Shown: positions 10,041 to 20,477 of the stretch, piece after piece
How positions within the stretch are numbered: the stretch's first letter is position 1
Layout of the letters: each line of letters opens with the position of its first letter
Assembly (NCBI GenBank): GCA_963573305.1
Contig: OY754334.1
Coordinates: forward strand, 31,427,614 to 31,491,613
From: Pyrrhosoma nymphula
Lineage: Eukaryota > Arthropoda > Insecta > Odonata > Coenagrionidae
DNA length: 64,000 nt
Reading direction: 5' to 3'
Translations under genes and position numbers: made by a program
The notes under the pieces: generated by a model
Told to the model about the DNA's origin: nothing
What the model saw: only the letters and a program-made list of their open reading frames with translations
Database searches by the model: none

Positions 10041-10669
10041 ATTGATCAAGTACTTTGAACGAGAACAGCTTTCCGTGAAACAAATACAAGAGAGGTTTAA
10101 GTGTGGAAAGACGCAAGTTTACGAAGTAATTAAGAAGAAGAAGGAAATCAAGAAGGATTTTGAAAGAGGGAGGTCCTAAGAAACGTATTTCTTCATATAC
10201 TTCAATCAACAATAGTTTGCAAACCTATGCACCATAAAATGATTGTTGTTTCTGTCTATTATTTTAGACCTTCGTTTACATTAAAAGAGGAAAACTCCTC
10301 TCTGCGAATATGAAGAATTAAACAAATTAGTTTGGGAATGGCTTGCGCAAGCAAGATCGAGGAATATTCCCTTGTCAGTTCCAATGGTGCAAGAAAAGGC
10401 TAAGTAGTATGCAGTCTCTTTAGGAAAACTAGATTTTAAGGCCTCGAACGGTTGGCTGGAGAGCTTCAGAGCAAGACACAATGTTGTTTGGAGCAGTGTT
10501 TTTGGCGAGTCGAACGACATGGATGTGGAAACCGTAGAGGACTGGAAAGGCATGGTTCAAGAAAAAATTAAGACTATCAAACATGTGATGTCTACAACAG
10601 GGATGAAACTATTGTTTTTTAGGGCACTTCCATCTAAAACATTGTGCGTAAAAGGAGAAAACTGCAAGG

Positions 10670-10759
10670 GTTTGTACGCATTTCCGAGTTCTGTTTCTTG
10701 AAACGTGTGCATTAATGGAAAAAATTATTTTACATTGACTCTTATTCTTAATTCTGTAG
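10670..10759 (+). other. Candidate intron 1 of Tigger 1
   Basis: Donor AAGG/GTTTGT and acceptor TTCTGTAG/GAGGG; the join restores CKGGKHSKE, the conserved CKGGK.SKER stretch of Tigger proteins. Read in from the preceding exon, the intron sequence runs into a stop (FPSSVS then TGA). Confidence 0.6.
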
Positions 10760-11298
10760 GAGGGAAGCACTCAAAGGAGCTTTTGAAAATTCTCATCTAA
10801 AGCCTCTAGTCATCGGAAAATCAGCTCAACCACGATATTTCAAACAGGTTGACATTGAGAAGCTACCGGTCACATGGAGACATAATAAAAAAGCATGGAA
10901 CACGGCTTCAATCATGGAAAAGTGGCTGAAAAGTTTCAATGCCGAAATGAAGAGGACAAATAGGAAAGTCATACTTTTCCTCGATAACGCAACCTGCCAC
11001 CCTAAAATTCGCCTTACGAATGTGGAGCTAGCCTGGTTTCCGGCAAACACAACTAGCATCACTCCGCCAATGGAGCAGGGCATAATTAGATCGCTGAAAG
11101 CCCAATATAGAAATTACATTATGCGATCATTATTAGCAGCTGCAGATACTGCGAATACAGTGTCTGAGGTGATAAAAAAAATATCAGCGCTGGATGCCAT
11201 AAATTGGATTAATTTGGCAGTGAAATATATTAAAACATCAACGGTTAAACAATGTTTCGCTAAAGCTGGATTTCTGCCACTACTGGTCCCCGAGGCAG

Positions 11299-11397
11299 GT
11301 AAGGAAAACAAATTCTATCAAATGATATCACTAATGTAAATTCATATTTACGTACTTAAAGGAATATAGATATATACAGGACCTTTTTTTATTTCAG
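11299..11397 (+). other. Candidate intron 2 of Tigger 1
   Basis: Donor GGCAG/GTAAGG, pyrimidine-rich acceptor TTTTTTTATTTCAG. The join gives EAEPMDDISELQQAIG in frame with the upstream DDE domain. A consensus donor plus restored frame is good evidence without transcripts. Confidence 0.6.
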
Positions 11398-11599
11398 AAC
11401 CAATGGACGACATAAGCGAATTACAGCAGGCTATAGGCAACGGCATGGATGCTGAGAGATTTGTAGACTTTGACAACGATCTTCTGACAAGCGATTAAGA
11501 TGGCTCGTTGGCAGACAGTATGAAAGAAGACCAAGCCTGTGAATCCGACGAAGAAGTGAATATAATCATAATATGTGAAGAAAATAAAAAGTCCTATAC

Positions 11600-13125
11600 A
11601 TAAATGTTGGTTTCTTTATAAGAATTAGCAGAATGTAGTCTTACCTAAGGTAACACTGATTGATTTAATATCTTAAACGGGGCTATCGGCAACGTAGAGA
11701 ATTGTATTATACAGGAAAAAAGGAAAAAAAAAAACAGAAATGAAACATAATGAACTCACTTGTCTATTTGCACACTGTTTACATTGTGGAAATAGACAAT
11801 GATTTCATTATGTTTAATATCAAAGATTTCAACCGAATTACGCCGGAAACTGTATCTTTTAAAAAAAGACAAAAATGACGGATTATATGCGTACTTTATA
11901 GATTGTTTTGAATGCTAACTATTTCAAATAAACAAATTTAACCACTATGCGATACTATTCTTTCATTATTTCACAATTATTTCGTCTACATGTAAAATTA
12001 GAGTGAAACGAACCTTCCAGGCGACGCATGCTATGGGCGTCAAATGCTTTCAAGGTCTTTTTCGAAATGTGAGTTAAGTGGAAAACTGTCTTATCCGGAA
12101 AAAAATGATGGCCCCGAGAGATTCCGCTTATGACAGGTTTCACTCTATTTCCAATATTATTTTAAAATTATACTTCTTGTAAGTTCTTGGAATTAAGTTA
12201 ATTTGTAGCCTATATATACACTTGGTATTTGGAAGCATTTCTGTGATAGATTTTCTAACATTAGTAACCATAATACGCTTCTGAATACTGTTGTCCTTGA
12301 ACAAGGACAACAGTATTCAGGGGGAGCATTTGGTTATGAGTATGTTGTGGTGGTTCACGTAAATGGATTAGAGCTTTATAGGTTTCATTATATTATTTTT
12401 ACTTTTACAGGGGCTTCATGCATGACTAGAAAGGCAAATGATTATAGATTTGAATCATTTGTGCTGGACTGTCTCGAAAATAGAGAGTTGTCAGGACTTA
12501 AGGAGGTTCCGCCGCGACTGTTAGAGTAAAAACAAATACTAAATTCCACATTCTTGATATTTCGTCAAAAAAATCCTGCTTTCACTGATGCAATGCGTTA
12601 CCTATAGAAACCCAAAAGTAAAGTACAAAATATGCAGATTGTTCCACGAATGTATTTTAAATGAGCACTTTTTTCCAGCCATAAGAGCCGACTGCAGCGC
12701 CATTTCCTACGAATTACCGCATTTTGACTTCAATTACGGCATTAATTCTTCAATAACTAGAAAAATAAGGTGGTAAGATGCCTGTATTTTATTTTTATTA
12801 AATTTCTCTGGATTATTTCCTTCTTAGAGACAGTTTTCCACGAAAATGGCATTTGTATTTTATGGAAAAATACTATTTTTCATCGTGTTTCTCTCATTCC
12901 CCCATTGAACACCATGTAATTTCAAGTTCAATTATAGAATAAAATAGCGTGGAAAGGTATTATTTTGTTGTTCATATCAGATAGAGGACAAATTTTTCTA
13001 CAAGTAGATAGAATATGAATAAAATGACATTTAATCCATTTTCCGGTGGAACCACCTTAAAGAAGCTAGTGATGATGAGGGAAGAGATGGAAATGAAATT
13101 GATTTATTACCTCCCGTACAAGACC
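11600..13125. other. AT-rich intergenic stretch
   Basis: No coding signal found. It holds one perfect hairpin (12281-12320) and otherwise low-complexity AT-rich sequence. Confidence 0.4.
12281..12320. repeat. Perfect 40-bp inverted repeat
   Basis: CTGAATACTGTTGTCCTTG is followed by AA and then its exact complement, giving 19-bp arms and a 2-base centre. No T-run or coding context suggests a terminator. The perfect match implies recent origin or selection. Confidence 0.85.
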
Positions 13126-15377
13126 CAGGGGCGGAATTCTGTACATGCGACCGACACCTATCGGTGTCGCTAACTCGCCCGACCGACACATGTCGGTCAA
13201 GAGCTATTCCGGTGGCACCTTCGACCGATACTCGTCGATAACTTGACCGACAATCGTCGGTCAGCCGGGGTGATCCCACCGACGATTTTGAAGCCCACGG
13301 TAGGCCGACCGACACGTATTTCGTCGATTCGCGATTACTTAAGTGTATCATCTTTAGTGTGAGAAATTTCCTGCACCGAAAGTGCAATAGCTGGGTGCAA
13401 GGAGATTGTAATTAGTTGATAAATATTAACTTTCAATCACCTTAAATGAGTGTCGGAGTTTTAACACAACCTTCGTCCCATCATCACAAAAAGGAATAAA
13501 TCTGCATCTAGATTTTAAACATTCTGGAAATAAAATTGAACAAGGGTTATATCCTACATCTGAATAAATTTTATTTACTCTTTTCTGCGCATATTTAGCA
13601 ATTAACGGTGACCCATACTCAATCCTATCACTTTTAAGGTCATTTACGATAACTACGCTCAGACAAATATGACATCTTGGTATATATAACTTCAGACATA
13701 AATTGATTTTATATTTATTGACACAATTACTATCCTCGAGCCAGTCCCTGGCATTAACGCGCTAACCAACACAACACACTATTAAACACAACGTTCGTCC
13801 CATCACGTCGAATACAAATACTTATGTAGCTCACTTTTAGAAGACCATTTACCGCTTGTCAAGGGCTTTCTTGTAGCATACATGAATACCTACCGTGAGA
13901 TATATTTCTCCAGGCACACACAGCGGCACTCAAATATAGGAACAATCCATGGTATTGACGTCAAGTGGAGTAAATGAAAACACAACTTTTGAGGTGGTAA
14001 AATTTACTGAATGAAGGATAGTGAAACATAAATTGTATAAGTAGACAAAAAATAATCACCCTTTCACTTGGACGTAAACAACCAACCACACTCACAATTT
14101 ATGGTATTCTACAATAACACAATAATATCTGCCAATGACAAATCCTAATGCCTATTGCTAATTAGTCATTATCTGCCTAAAATATAGACGGATTAATTAC
14201 TTATTTCAACAAAATCATATTGGACACAACAATGCAAAGAAATTAATAGATGAAACATGGGGTGGCAAAATTCACTGAATGAAGAATAATGATACACTTT
14301 ACACTTCACTGTTTATCCATTCACTGGGACGTAGACACTCAATTAAAAGACAATAACAATTCACCTAGTCACCGTGACTTCAATTCAAATAGATTCCACA
14401 TCTTAATTTAGTCAAAGGTAGAGACAACGAACTGATTGCTGTTACGTCTTCTCCAACACTCACTACGTATTTGTTACACTTTTAATATTATTCATGTCAT
14501 AACACATTATTTAAAGATATCAAATCAACAAATTTACGCTTAAATATCACCACTTTGACACACAATCCATCGTAGCACATAAATAACGCTTGTAATCACT
14601 GGCATGCCATAATGTAACACTCACAGCCAAAACACACGCAAAACCTTCGTTTATCTATTATCACAAAAAATGACGCTGTTGTTTCTTGCACATTGAAACC
14701 TAATGATGCTAACTTTATTTAAAACTTGAAATTAAATGCTCCAATGGGATAATCGCCACAGCTTAAAACCGAAAAAGACGTGCGATAGAAACTATCTTCC
14801 AAAATTACGTTACACAGCATTCAAGACCACTATTCACATTTGAAGTCCAAGAATAGTATGTTTTAAATTATTTGTATTTAAAAAATTATATCACCCTGCG
14901 ATACTTCTTCAAATATCATGAAAATTAAAAACTAAAACAACCTGTCTAAATAATCGTCGCTCGAACGTAAACAAACAGCAATTCGCCGGAAAGCGCCGTG
15001 TTCTTACGCCGTGTCCATAGTAATCATCCGCACCTTAGACAAAACAAAATAGTCCTTTTTAGGAGTTCGATTAAAATACTTTTATAGAGGATTTAATGCA
15101 CATCGGTCGACTTAAATAGCATGCTCATATTTTTGTGAACTTATAAATAAATAATAATCTCTGTTCTTTTGCAAAACTTCAATACGAAGTATTTAGCCTC
15201 TCGCGCAGATGCCAGTTTCCGACCTACAACTGCATGACGTCAGCAAATCGTCGCTTGCATCGACAGGTGTCGGTATGTCTCTTGTAGAGAATCGCTCGGC
15301 TGTCGGTGCAAGCGACAACCGTCGGTCGCGACCGACACCGACAGTCGTCGGTCGACATGTACAGAATTCCGCCCCAG
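13126..15377. mobile_element. Non-autonomous DNA transposon with terminal palindrome arrays
   Basis: The left end CAGGGGCGGAATTCTGTACA at 13126 is matched on the opposite strand by the right end, CTGGGGCGGAATTCTGTACA (ends 15377); about 31 bp pair with few differences. Inside each end are several short palindromes of the type GACCGACA..TGTCGGTC (13145-13320 and 15255-15360). The 1.9-kb core has no coding signal but holds degenerate internal repeats: TTCGTCCCATCA near 13471 and 13796; GGTGGYAAAATTYACTGAATGAAG at 13994 and 14262. CAGGGGCGG ends recall hAT or related superfamilies, but no 8-bp duplication is visible, so the superfamily is open. Confidence 0.7.
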
Positions 15378-15392
15378 GTACCTATAGGTAGA

Positions 15393-16110
15393 TTTATCAT
15401 TGTAGGGTGCGTCGACGGCATGGTCATTTTGCACCAGTACGCGTCATATTTTTCAAAAACGTATGAGTTCCAAAAATAGGAAATAAAATACATTAATTGG
15501 CATAAATAAATAGGTCAAGGGTAAAGTACTTTTACTTTCTTAAATATTATTAAAAAGGCCAGTTTCATTTAAAAACATTATTACGCGGCTCAGGGCATTT
15601 GGGTCATCGCCAAGGATGGAACCTACGTCTCCTATAAGCTGCAGTCGGTTCCGCTCGTACCGGTATCTGTCGCACTCCGTCAGGATGTCGTATGCTGAGA
15701 GGACAGTCGCAGTCATCACATCGAGGTGGTATTTTCTCTTCGGTGAAGAGAAAGGAGTGGGTCAAAGGGCAGTGCCCTATCCTCAATCTTGCGATTACTA
15801 CTTCCTCTCGGCGACTCTTCCTGACGGATGAGGGCCACCCTGACACTACCGGTTTAATCCCGCAGTTTATTAATAGTAGAAAGTGTCCAAGATTCCTTCC
15901 TCTGTTCTAGGGCTATCTTTCTCAATGCAGACTTCAGGTCTTCGGAGGGAACCAGTGACATTGTTAACTCCTCCATGTCGAGTGCCTCCTTCGCCAAAGC
16001 GTCAGCTCTTTCATTTCCGGCTTTTCCCACATGCCCTGGGACCCAAAAAAACGAAACAGATATACCTTTTCTGTTCAGAGAGATCAGGGCAGCGTGTGTC
16101 TCTTAAACTA
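15393..16110 (-). mobile_element. 5'-truncated LINE 3' end, copy 2
   Basis: Same family as the copy at 9425-10040 but longer at the 5' side: it keeps the RNase H motif GHVGKAGNERADAL (near 16040) and EELTMSLVPSEDLKS, then RREEVVIARLRIGHCPLTHSF, CDDCDCPLSIRH and the same 3' UTR ending GCCGTCGACGCACCCTACAA. A small deletion breaks the C-terminal frame near 15680. It directly abuts the right end of the 13126-15377 transposon. Confidence 0.65.
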
Positions 16111-16549
16111 TGGGGTGTAAACGTCCGGTAATTTATCTACTTCTTTGCAAGGTAAGTTCGTAATTTAGTCCCCACGCTTTTGCTAAACTGATCTCCATGC
16201 TTGATTTATAAAATGCCAAATGTTGACTTTCATATCGTGGGCTTGAACATTTATTTAGCATACTTGAAACACACCTAATGAATTAAATTCCGTTCATTAG
16301 TCATTACTATTGTGCGCAATCCTATTTATCTTTATTATAACTGTAATAACATTATTTTTTGGAATTCGAACGTCTCAAATCTGAGAATAGCTTTTTTTCG
16401 CTCCCCACCATCTTGAAAAAATTTCTCGAAAAAAATGTGTAAGATGGCGGGACGAAAGCCAACATATACCGTTCTCATTGCTCAAGACTATTTCAAATGA
16501 AATTGTGTGATGTCTTCACAAACTTAATCTTAATTTAATTTTTTCAGCC
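16111..16549. other. Upstream region of Tigger 2
   Basis: AT-rich, no coding signal. The last 60 bases (TTTCAAATGAAATTGTGTGA ... TTTTTTCAG) are shared with the sequence just before Tigger 3 at 38.74 kb, so they belong to the transposon and may include an intron acceptor before the start codon. Confidence 0.4.
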
Positions 16550-17910
16550 ATGGATCGTGGAGTTAAGCGGCGGCGATTTTCTCTGGATGAGAAATTCGAT
16601 ATCCTTAAAGCGGTTGACGCGGGGATGAAGAAGGCAGAAGTTGCCCATAAATTCGAAATACGGCCGTAAACACTATCGACCACTCTCCCTCAGCGGTCCG
16701 ATATTATGAATGCGGTATCGCAGCGACCGGATCGGAAACGACTGAGGATCAATGTAAATGAGGACCTGGACCAGGCTGTCTTCAACTGGTTTTCCCGGTC
16801 ACGGTCCAAGTTGATTCCGATATCAGGACCGATCCTGCAGGAGCAAACGAGGATGGAGGCCCTGAAGTTAGGTATAGACAACTTCGTGGCATCAAATGGA
16901 TGGCTCCACAAGATCAAGAAACGCTGGAACGTGACGTCATTAAAAATCTGCGGGGAAGAGGCTGCGGTTAGCCCTGACGTGGTAGAGAGCGGGAGGGAGA
17001 GGCTGCCATTTTTGATTGGTAAGGGCTACAGCCCTAAAGATATTTTTAATGCAGACGAAGCGGGCTTTTTTCTATAACTTACTGCCCGATCGCACATTGA
17101 ATGTGAAAGGAGAGGCCTGCCATGGGGGAAGATGAGCAAGGAGCGTTTTACGGTCCTCCTCTGCGCCAATAGTGATGACTCGGAGAAGTTGCCGTTTGTT
17201 ATCGGCAAATATGCTAAACCCCATTGTTTGAAGAACGTGAAAACGATACCCTGTCCATATACCAGTAATAAAAATGCATGGATGACTTCGTCCTTATTCC
17301 TGCAGTGGTTGGCGGGAGTGGATGCACGTATGGGGGGAAAGAACAGGAAAATAGTATTATTCCTCGACAGGTGTACCGCACACAATGTGGAAGGGCTGAC
17401 ATTGAGGAATGTGCGTATCATTTTATTCCCCCTAACTTCACAAGCAAGCTGCAACCGCTGGATCAAGGGGTAATTTCTGCCGTGAAGAGGATTTACCGAC
17501 GCATGCTGGCGGAGTTTTTGGTCTGCCGGTTGGACAGTGTTGAAAGTGTATAACTCCTGAAGTGGAACATTCTGCAGGGTATGCAGCACCTGTGCGAAGC
17601 ATTTAAGTGTGTCGCACCAACTACCATAGCTCACTGTTTCCGTAAATCTGGGTTTTCACTCGACAGCGTGTGTGAAGATTTGAGAGAGGACTCGATGGAA
17701 AGCGAGTTCTGGGTGGGCTTGGCGCAGACGATGCGAGTCAACGCATCGTTTGATGAATACGCGACAGTGGACGTCAATGTAGACACATGTGCCGACGAAG
17801 AATTTGAGGATGTGCCTGAGATGCCAGATTGGAGGAAGATCAGGAAGATGATGGACCGTAAATGGACTGTCCGAACTCGGTGTCAGTCAGTTCAGCATAG
17901 GACACCTTAG
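16550..17910 (+). pseudogene. Tigger/pogo transposase pseudogene (Tigger 2)
   Basis: The start is MDRGVKRRRFSLDEKFDILK at 16550. The N-terminal CENP-B-type HTH is DEKFDILKAVDAGMKKAEVAHKFEI, interrupted by TAA at 16667. The second HTH block runs through VFNWFSRSRSKLIPISGPIL and FVASNGWLHKIKKRWN. DDE domain: NADEAGFF (Asp 1) near 17058, then a one-base frameshift, SKERFTVLLCANS, LFLDRCTAHN (Asp 2) near 17360 and LQPLDQGVISAVKRIYRR (Asp 3) near 17455 in a third frame. The C-terminal part TTIAHCFRKSGFS is at 17620. All three catalytic Asp codons survive, so decay is mainly by indels, and length is close to the family norm. It is the same subfamily as Tigger 3 (38.7 kb). Confidence 0.82.
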
Positions 17911-18497
17911 AAAAATTTGTGTTCCGAAAGTTGAGAAAATTTAATGAGTTCCTTCCGGAAAGTGGAAAGTGCAATTTTTAAGGAAATGAAGGGGAAGCAG
18001 AAACAGTCATCTTTGTTGTCCTATTTTAAGAAAAAGTAGTTGAAATATATATTTTTTTAATGCATAATGGTTTATTAATTTCACCCTCATCCAGGCAAAC
18101 AAGTTTTCTCTGAATGATCGACGGTAATTCACAGCAGTGAGGTAATCAATTGCGTAGTTATGTATATCACCATTATATTTTAAAGAGAAAGGTTATTCGG
18201 ATAGGGCAGTCACTGTTTTTGACCTTAAGGTGCAAGTTCTCAAATTTCTCATCAATTAACATGATTGTCGGTGTTAACAGTCTTTTTTATGATGAGGTGA
18301 AACTAACACATTTTATCCCAGTATTCCTTTGGTTTGCTTTTCTATAAGGGTCCACAAGCATTTTATTTGAGTTCCCCGTGGTACTAATTAGTCTTAAGTC
18401 GATTCAAATTTACGTATTTGGAGATCACGTCGCATCATGTTTTATTTACGAAGCAGTTCTCTAAAACCCATAATGCATCGCGGGTGTGACCGTATTG
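17911..18497. other. AT-rich tail after Tigger 2
   Basis: A short remnant KEMKGKQKQSSLLSYFKKK (about 17980-18040) may be the C-terminus of Tigger 2 in another frame. I see nothing else to 18497. Confidence 0.3.
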
Positions 18498-18865
18498 AGT
18501 TAAGGTGTGGTTTCGCTGGGGCGTCCGGCGTCCTACTACTGCCGCACTCATCCAATGTATATCAAATGGGCACGGTTTCGCTGAGACGTCTCGCCCGTTG
18601 CGTTCGACTGCTGACGCCCAACATCAACGAATCTATAGGCGCCCACCGGGCGCCTAGTCGAGCAGTCCCAATTTTAGGTGATTTTTCTGCTCTCCTCTCT
18701 CCACGTTTTAAGAAAATGCACATTCTCCCACATTGCCCAGCTGCGGAAACGGGACGTAAGACGCCTGAAGGAAACCACCCTGACGGATCGTCCAGCCGCA
18801 ACGTCCAGACGCGGCGGCTGGACGTGGCCGCTGTACGCCCCAGTGAAACCAGACCGAGTTCTTTC
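18498..18865. mobile_element. CpG-rich MITE-like insertion
   Basis: The left end GGTGTGGTTTCGCTGGGGCG (about 18506) is mirrored on the other strand by GGTCTGGTTTCACTGGGGCG (right end about 18860), with 18 of 20 bases matching. GAGTT occurs next to both ends, a possible short duplication. The interior is CpG-rich and has its own hairpin, CGTCCAGCCGC (18789) with GCGGCTGGACG (18814). No coding sequence is credible. Confidence 0.5.
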
Positions 18866-19176
18866 AAGTGGCGGAATAAGAATCCACTCTCGCCAATTCT
18901 AGCATATTTGTTATGCAATGGGCGGGAAGTTAAGGCAGGTTTACGATTGGCTTCAACGCGTATTTCACCCTCGAGCTGAATACACAGGTTCTTACCCACC
19001 GCTACCATTACCACAGCATTTACAAGCTGATGATACTCGTAATCGTCCATGTTATCTCTCTTTTGTAGATAGTAAACAAATCAACAGATGTTGGCGCTCG
19101 GCTACGTGTAAACATCCGCATCCAAGCAAAGATGAATGAAGGCAATTAAAGGTTACCGACGCACATTCTAGTTGAC
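18866..19176 (-). other. Unassigned short open frame beside the MITE
   Basis: On the minus strand a frame opens MDDYEYHQLVNAVVMVAVGK at 19050 and runs through HNKYARIGESGFLFRHLKEL until it enters the MITE-like insertion at 18865. I do not recognise it. It could be a first exon or the start of another element's protein, broken by the insertion. Confidence 0.2.
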
Positions 19177-19327
19177 GGCGATCGTAACAGGACAGTATCA
19201 ACGCGAAAACAATTCACGGTTAAAGTTTGACGTTCACGCCAATCATAAACCGGCGATCGTAACAGGATGCCGTGAATGTAAACAACAATTCACGGTTAAA
19301 GTTTGACGTCCACGTCAATCATAAACC
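19177..19327. repeat. Tandem repeat, two 75-bp units
   Basis: Units start GGCGATCGTAACAGGA at 19177 and 19252 and share AATTCACGGTTAAAGTTTGA and CAATCATAAACC. The unit length is 75 bp. The middles of the units differ, so the duplication is not very recent. Confidence 0.75.
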
Positions 19328-20382
19328 AGCCTTTAGAAATCGCAGTAAATGGTATAATTAGCAGGACTTGCTGAAAGACCTGTTCGTTGTTATTCCACAG
19401 TTTTTTGTAAGGCAAAGGAGCAGTAAGGATAAAAGTATGCGATCCTCTGTGGTAATTTTACCTTTAATTGAGTTCTGCAAACCACATCCCCTGAAATTCA
19501 AGGTACATACAAGAAGTGGATTATTTACGTTTCCCCCTGGAATGATGCAACGTGCAAAACACCTCCGAAGAAAGGAACTGTCGATGAACGAACCGGAAAA
19601 TTTTCGGTCCCTTGAATTTCGTTAGGTAGAGGTTACACTGTATTTTACTTATGTGAGTACTTTCTTCTTTGGGAACTGGTGCAGCATATGTATTCTCAGA
19701 ATGTTGGGCATTCAGTTCACAGGTGTCATTTTATTAAATCCTAATAAAGAAACTAGCAAAGTGGCAAACAAGAATATGCAGCTCTGCACAGGAAGCAAGC
19801 CGGTGTGGCAGGAATCTACATAGGCGTGTATTGCCTCAATCAAAAACCAATGAACTGTATAGTAGTGTGCTCATAGCATCCAGAGGATTTGAATAGCCCC
19901 TGTAATGATTGGCAGCATCTTGAGGCAAATTCTATGCAATTGATGATCACGAAAAATTCTTATCGTCACACCCTCTACAGCCCATATCAACAGGACTTAC
20001 CACAATGACTTGATATCCACTGAGATCATTTCCCTAGGATTAAACTTCCTCATATTCTCTATTCAGCCATCATTATAAAACACACTAGTCAAAATTCCAA
20101 GCTGGTTTTCTAATGCACCATGTATTTAAAATAACTTCTCTTCAGACTGCATTTAAATATGCCTCGCATCATAACAAACCATCAACATATGGCAGGAATT
20201 CAAAAAGAGAAACCCCCAAGGGATACTTGTTTAACTGCTTCCAAGTGGGCTTCTTTCAATACATTGCCCAGAGAAGTTTCTATACTTGTTTAAATAATAC
20301 TGTACGAGGTCGATAAATATAAAAAGTCAAAATTTTATCATCCATCAACAATATAAAAACACTACAAAGTAATGCTGACTGG
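19328..20382. other. No feature recognised
   Basis: AT-rich with short chance frames only. I see no motif, repeat or coding signal that I can support. Confidence 0.4.
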
Positions 20383-20477
20383 TTGTTTTCGGGGTTTTCT
20401 CCCCACCCAATTAGTCGCCTCTTACGACAAGCAGGGATGCTGCGGGAGTATTCTTTTTCCCCCTACCCGCAGGGGTG
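20383..20477 (-). mobile_element. Isolated copy of the LINE 5' structured motif
   Basis: On the minus strand this begins CCCCTGCGGGTAGGGGG and ends near CCCCGAAAACAACC, matching the first ~98 bases of the LINE at 7861-7764. Nothing after it resembles the rest of that leader or any ORF1. CTGCGGG pairs perfectly with CCCGCAG, and GTCGTAAGAGGCGAC is identical to the LINE copy. LINE copies usually keep the 3' end, so a lone 5' end is unexpected. Confidence 0.6.

Larger units (their letters stand above)
10062..11560 (+). pseudogene. Tigger/pogo transposase pseudogene with introns (Tigger 1)
   Basis: The protein is related to CENP-B and jerky. HTH: LSVKQIQERFKCGKTQVYEVIKKK at 10068. Then ELNKLVWEWLAQARSRNIPLS and DFKASNGWLESFRARH near 10310-10480. 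DDE domain: RDET (first Asp; frame lost just after it), FFRALPSKTLCVKGENCKG, VILFLDNATCHP (second Asp) at 10960-11000, and FPANTTSITPPMEQGII. At the third site the usual DQG reads EQG, so the third catalytic Asp is Glu. About 15 codons seem deleted near 10780. Two introns fit GT-AG and keep frame: 10670-10759 (CKG/GKHSKE) and 11299-11397 (PEA/EPMDDISELQQ), both phase 1. The last exon ends near 11500-11560 with an acidic tail. Terminal repeats were not found. Confidence 0.75.

Noticed and set aside
13145..13320. Spaced GACCGACA repeats as a CRISPR-like array
   Set aside because: Units are short, irregularly spaced palindromes mirrored at the other end of a transposon, in a eukaryotic sequence.
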